Shown here one piece after another: positions 56,478 to 58,575 of a stretch of 58,575 nucleotides of DNA; the first letter of the stretch is position 1; the number at the start of each line of letters is the position of its first letter. Position numbers and translations under genes: made by a program. The stretch is taken from the NCBI RefSeq assembly GCF_024305035.1, contig NZ_JAMWZB010000029.1:1-58575 (forward strand). Direction: 5' to 3'. The stretch is from Algoriphagus sp. (lineage in GTDB: Bacteria; Bacteroidota; Bacteroidia; Cytophagales; Cyclobacteriaceae). Under the pieces are notes generated by a model. It was given only the letters and a program-made list of their open reading frames with translations. It searched no databases and had not been told where the DNA came from.

Positions 56478-57803
56478 ATGACGCAACACAAAAAAAAATT
56501 TAGCTTTTGGCAAATCTGGAACATGAGTTTTGGATTTCTTGGAATCCAATTTGGTTTTGCACTTCAGGGAGGCTTCATGTCTCGGATTTTCCAAACCTTG
56601 GGAGCGGATAAAGACACCATTCCCTTTCTTTGGATTGCAGCACCATTGACCGGATTATTAGTCCAGCCAATTGTGGGATATCTCAGTGATCGAACCTGGC
56701 ATCCCAAGTTCGGCCGGAGAAAACCATTCTTCTTCATTGGAGCGGTTTTAAGTACGGTAGCACTTTTTTTTGCTCCCTACTCTTCGGCACTTTGGATGGC
56801 AGCGGGTTCCTTATGGATTTTGGATGCATCGATCAATATCAGCATGGAACCTTTTCGGGCATTGGTTGCCGATAAATTACCGGATTCCCAGCGCTCCTAT
56901 GGTTTTGTGGTACAAACGTTAATTATTGGCATCGGGACATGGGTCGCTTCCAATTTACCTTGGATGATGACACAACTGGGAGTACCCAATACGGCTGAAG
57001 CGGGGGTGATTCCAGACTCGGTCAAATACGCCTTCGGGATAGGAGCAGTTGTGTTATTTGGATCAATCTTGTACACCATTTTGACAACCGATGAATACCC
57101 TCCGGAAGATTTGGAAGATTTCCGACGGAAGAATGAAGCAAGTCGGGGATTTTTTGCAGGGTTAAAAGAAATTTTGGGAAATATTGCAAGCATGCCTTCT
57201 GTTATGAAAAAACTGGGAGTAGTGCAGTTTTTTTCTTGGTTTGCCTTCTTTACTATGTGGAGTTTTGCGACTCCGGCCATCACTGCGCATGTTTTTGGAG
57301 CCACAGACACTACTTCATCGGCGTACAATGATGCCGCCGACAGCGTAGGGAACTACCTGGGAACCTACGGTCTGGTGTCCATGTTTTACGCCTTGATTTT
57401 GGCTTTGGTGGCTAGCAAGATAAAAATCAATCGGAAATTGCTCCATTTGGTAAGTTTGATTTTGGGCGGGATTGGCTTTATTTTAATCTATTTTATTCCT
57501 GAACCGTGGATGCTGCACATTTGCTTTTCGCTGGTTGGAATTGCTTGGGCAAGTATTCTGTCTATGCCTTATGCCATGCTATCAAGCTCTGTTGATCCCC
57601 GAAAAATGGGGGTATATATGGGGATTTTTAATATGTTTATCGTTATCCCACAGATTGTGGCAGCACTTGGTGGGGTCAATTTTCTTTACAAATTTCTCTT
57701 TGGAGATGAAGTGATCCATACCATGCTTCTGGCAGGCACTTTCTTGATTTTAGCCGGATTTTCAAATTTGATGATCACCGACAAAAAGGCCATTCATGAT
57801 TGA
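56478..57803 (+). CDS. MFS transporter, SLC45-like, probable maltodextrin uptake
   Basis: 441 aa, about 12 membrane helices. The loop between helices 2 and 3 reads YLSDRTWHPKFGRRKPFF, a variant of the sugar-type MFS motif with RRKPF as in SLC45 relatives and bacterial maltose carriers. Inner-membrane import of maltose or short maltodextrins is inferred from the family and from its place after the GH31 gene. Confidence 0.85.
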   Translation: MTQHKKKFSFWQIWNMSFGFLGIQFGFALQGGFMSRIFQTLGADKDTIPFLWIAAPLTGLLVQPIVGYLSDRTWHPKFGRRKPFFFIGAVLSTVALFFAPYSSALWMAAGSLWILDASINISMEPFRALVADKLPDSQRSYGFVVQTLIIGIGTWVASNLPWMMTQLGVPNTAEAGVIPDSVKYAFGIGAVVLFGSILYTILTTDEYPPEDLEDFRRKNEASRGFFAGLKEILGNIASMPSVMKKLGVVQFFSWFAFFTMWSFATPAITAHVFGATDTTSSAYNDAADSVGNYLGTYGLVSMFYALILALVASKIKINRKLLHLVSLILGGIGFILIYFIPEPWMLHICFSLVGIAWASILSMPYAMLSSSVDPRKMGVYMGIFNMFIVIPQIVAALGGVNFLYKFLFGDEVIHTMLLAGTFLILAGFSNLMITDKKAIHD

Positions 57804-57887
57804 TTGGAGGTGATTGATCAAAAAAAGGAAACTGCATCCAATCCAAAAAGATAATATTGAACTTAAAAGCGCATTGATTCTCTTACC

Positions 57888-58575
57888 ATGAAAACGTTAA
57901 AAATCATAGGAGTACCCGAGCATTTTAATTTTCCTTGGAGGGCTCTGATTGGTCAACAACCACTTGCCAATCACGGAATTGAACTATCCTGGCAGGACGA
58001 AAGTCGAGGATCGGGGCAAATGATCAAAGCCTTGAGGAGTGGTGAGGCTGATTTGGGTATTATTCTGACCGAGAGTTTTCTGAAGGCTTTTCAGGAACAA
58101 GGAAATCTAAAAATGATGGGCTACCATGTGATTTCACCCTTGCATTGGGGAATTCACATCAGTGCAAAAAGTAAAATCGAATCGTTGAGTGAACTACAAA
58201 ATCCAATTTTTTTCATCAGTCGTGAAGGCTCGGGTTCTCATTTAATGGCCTCAGTGCTGGCAGCACGGGAAAACTGGCAAAGCCAATCCGTTTCGTATCG
58301 AACAGTAGATAACTTACCCGGCGCTTTGTCTGCATTTGAAGAAAATCCTGATGGACTTTTCCTTTGGGAAAAGTTCACCACCCAACCCTACGTGGACCAA
58401 GGTCTTGTTAAGCGTATCGATGAAATCCCAAGCCCTTGGCCTTGTTTTGCCCTAATTGCCTCTGAAAAAGCGATGATTGAGTTTGGTGATGTATTAGTTC
58501 AAGTGAGAGATTTAGTCTATGAAAAAAGCAAATTATTGAAAAGTTCTACCGAAACGGTTAAGAACATTGCGACAT
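57888..58575 (+). CDS. Substrate-binding-protein-like (PBP2 fold) protein, cut by window end
   Basis: Starts ATG at 57888 and stays open to the window edge (229 codons seen). It has no signal peptide: MKTLKIIGVPEHFNFPWRA. Segments such as GQMIKALRSGEADLGIILTE and FFISREGSGSHLMAS resemble solute-binding proteins of the nitrate/sulfonate or MqnA type, and especially cytoplasmic PBP2-type proteins such as those called Ca3427-like. Function is uncertain. It may belong to the same transcript as the MFS gene, 85 nt upstream. Confidence 0.7.
   Translation, partial: MKTLKIIGVPEHFNFPWRALIGQQPLANHGIELSWQDESRGSGQMIKALRSGEADLGIILTESFLKAFQEQGNLKMMGYHVISPLHWGIHISAKSKIESLSELQNPIFFISREGSGSHLMASVLAARENWQSQSVSYRTVDNLPGALSAFEENPDGLFLWEKFTTQPYVDQGLVKRIDEIPSPWPCFALIASEKAMIEFGDVLVQVRDLVYEKSKLLKSSTETVKNIAT

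Overview
The window looks like a chromosomal segment of a Bacteroidota bacterium, most likely order Cytophagales and family Cyclobacteriaceae (an Algoriphagus-like organism). This is inferred from the gene families and not from a marker-gene search. The supporting signs are type IX secretion sorting domains of both kinds (type B at 1262-7771, type A at 48530-51328), a SusE/SusF-type starch-binding lipoprotein, fused E1 alpha/beta 2-oxoacid dehydrogenase, a sigma-54 response regulator without a DNA-binding domain, and Bacteroidota-type promoters (TTTG, 19-20 nt, TAnnTTTG). I see no prophage, integrase, insertion sequence, CRISPR array or tRNA.

Layout. 1-7.8 kb: galE, then two tandem paralogous giant secreted proteins (IgGFc-binding-like, PKD, SprB-like repeats, T9SS type B C-terminus). 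7.9-12.6 kb: ABC-F ATPase, sodium:solute symporter, rRNA methyltransferase and a small His-containing membrane protein. 12.7-16.9 kb (minus): HIT protein, GreA, 2-hydroxyacid dehydrogenase, MgtE and RsmA. 17-22.6 kb (plus): PdxA, DUF177 protein, L32, FabH, EF-P, AccB and AccC, a lipid and translation housekeeping run. 22.8-28.7 kb: a tight three-gene operon of planctomycete-style heme/DUF1549-DUF1553, DUF1501 and a multi-domain membrane cytochrome. 29-34.3 kb: GH20 hexosaminidase-like protein with an altered catalytic pair, PPK2, an NagX-like acyltransferase and a DUF3109 protein. 34.86-35.28 kb: RNase P RNA. 35.3-45.5 kb: response regulator, a tiny lipoprotein, LuxE-like protein, lipoprotein, fused E1 dehydrogenase, alanine dehydrogenase, DUF302, YggS, DUF423 and a PBP4-type peptidase.

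45.5-57.8 kb is an alpha-glucan utilisation locus: a lipoprotein GH13 amylase, class II aldolase, a large T9SS-exported GH13, a SusE/F-like binding lipoprotein, a LacI-type regulator reading away from it, a GH31 alpha-glucosidase and an SLC45-like MFS transporter. Two LacI-type palindromes (52641-52664 and 53865-53876) flank the regulator gene and probably co-ordinate both arms. SusC and SusD, normally part of such loci, are absent from the window. The last gene is cut by the window edge.

The most unusual non-coding signal is an ~89-bp repeat, present as one copy directly before the galE start codon (1105-1195) and as about four degrading tandem copies directly before the amylase start codon (47024-47340), all in the same orientation relative to the gene. 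Each better-preserved unit begins with ATGAAATC and ends at the next ATGAAA, which at the array edge is the start codon of the real gene. Other points are the Asp-to-Tyr change in the GH20 motif, the swapped metal-ligand motif in the E1 dehydrogenase, the missing HTH and the GAFTSA loop of the response regulator, and an orphan terminator upstream of rnpB.
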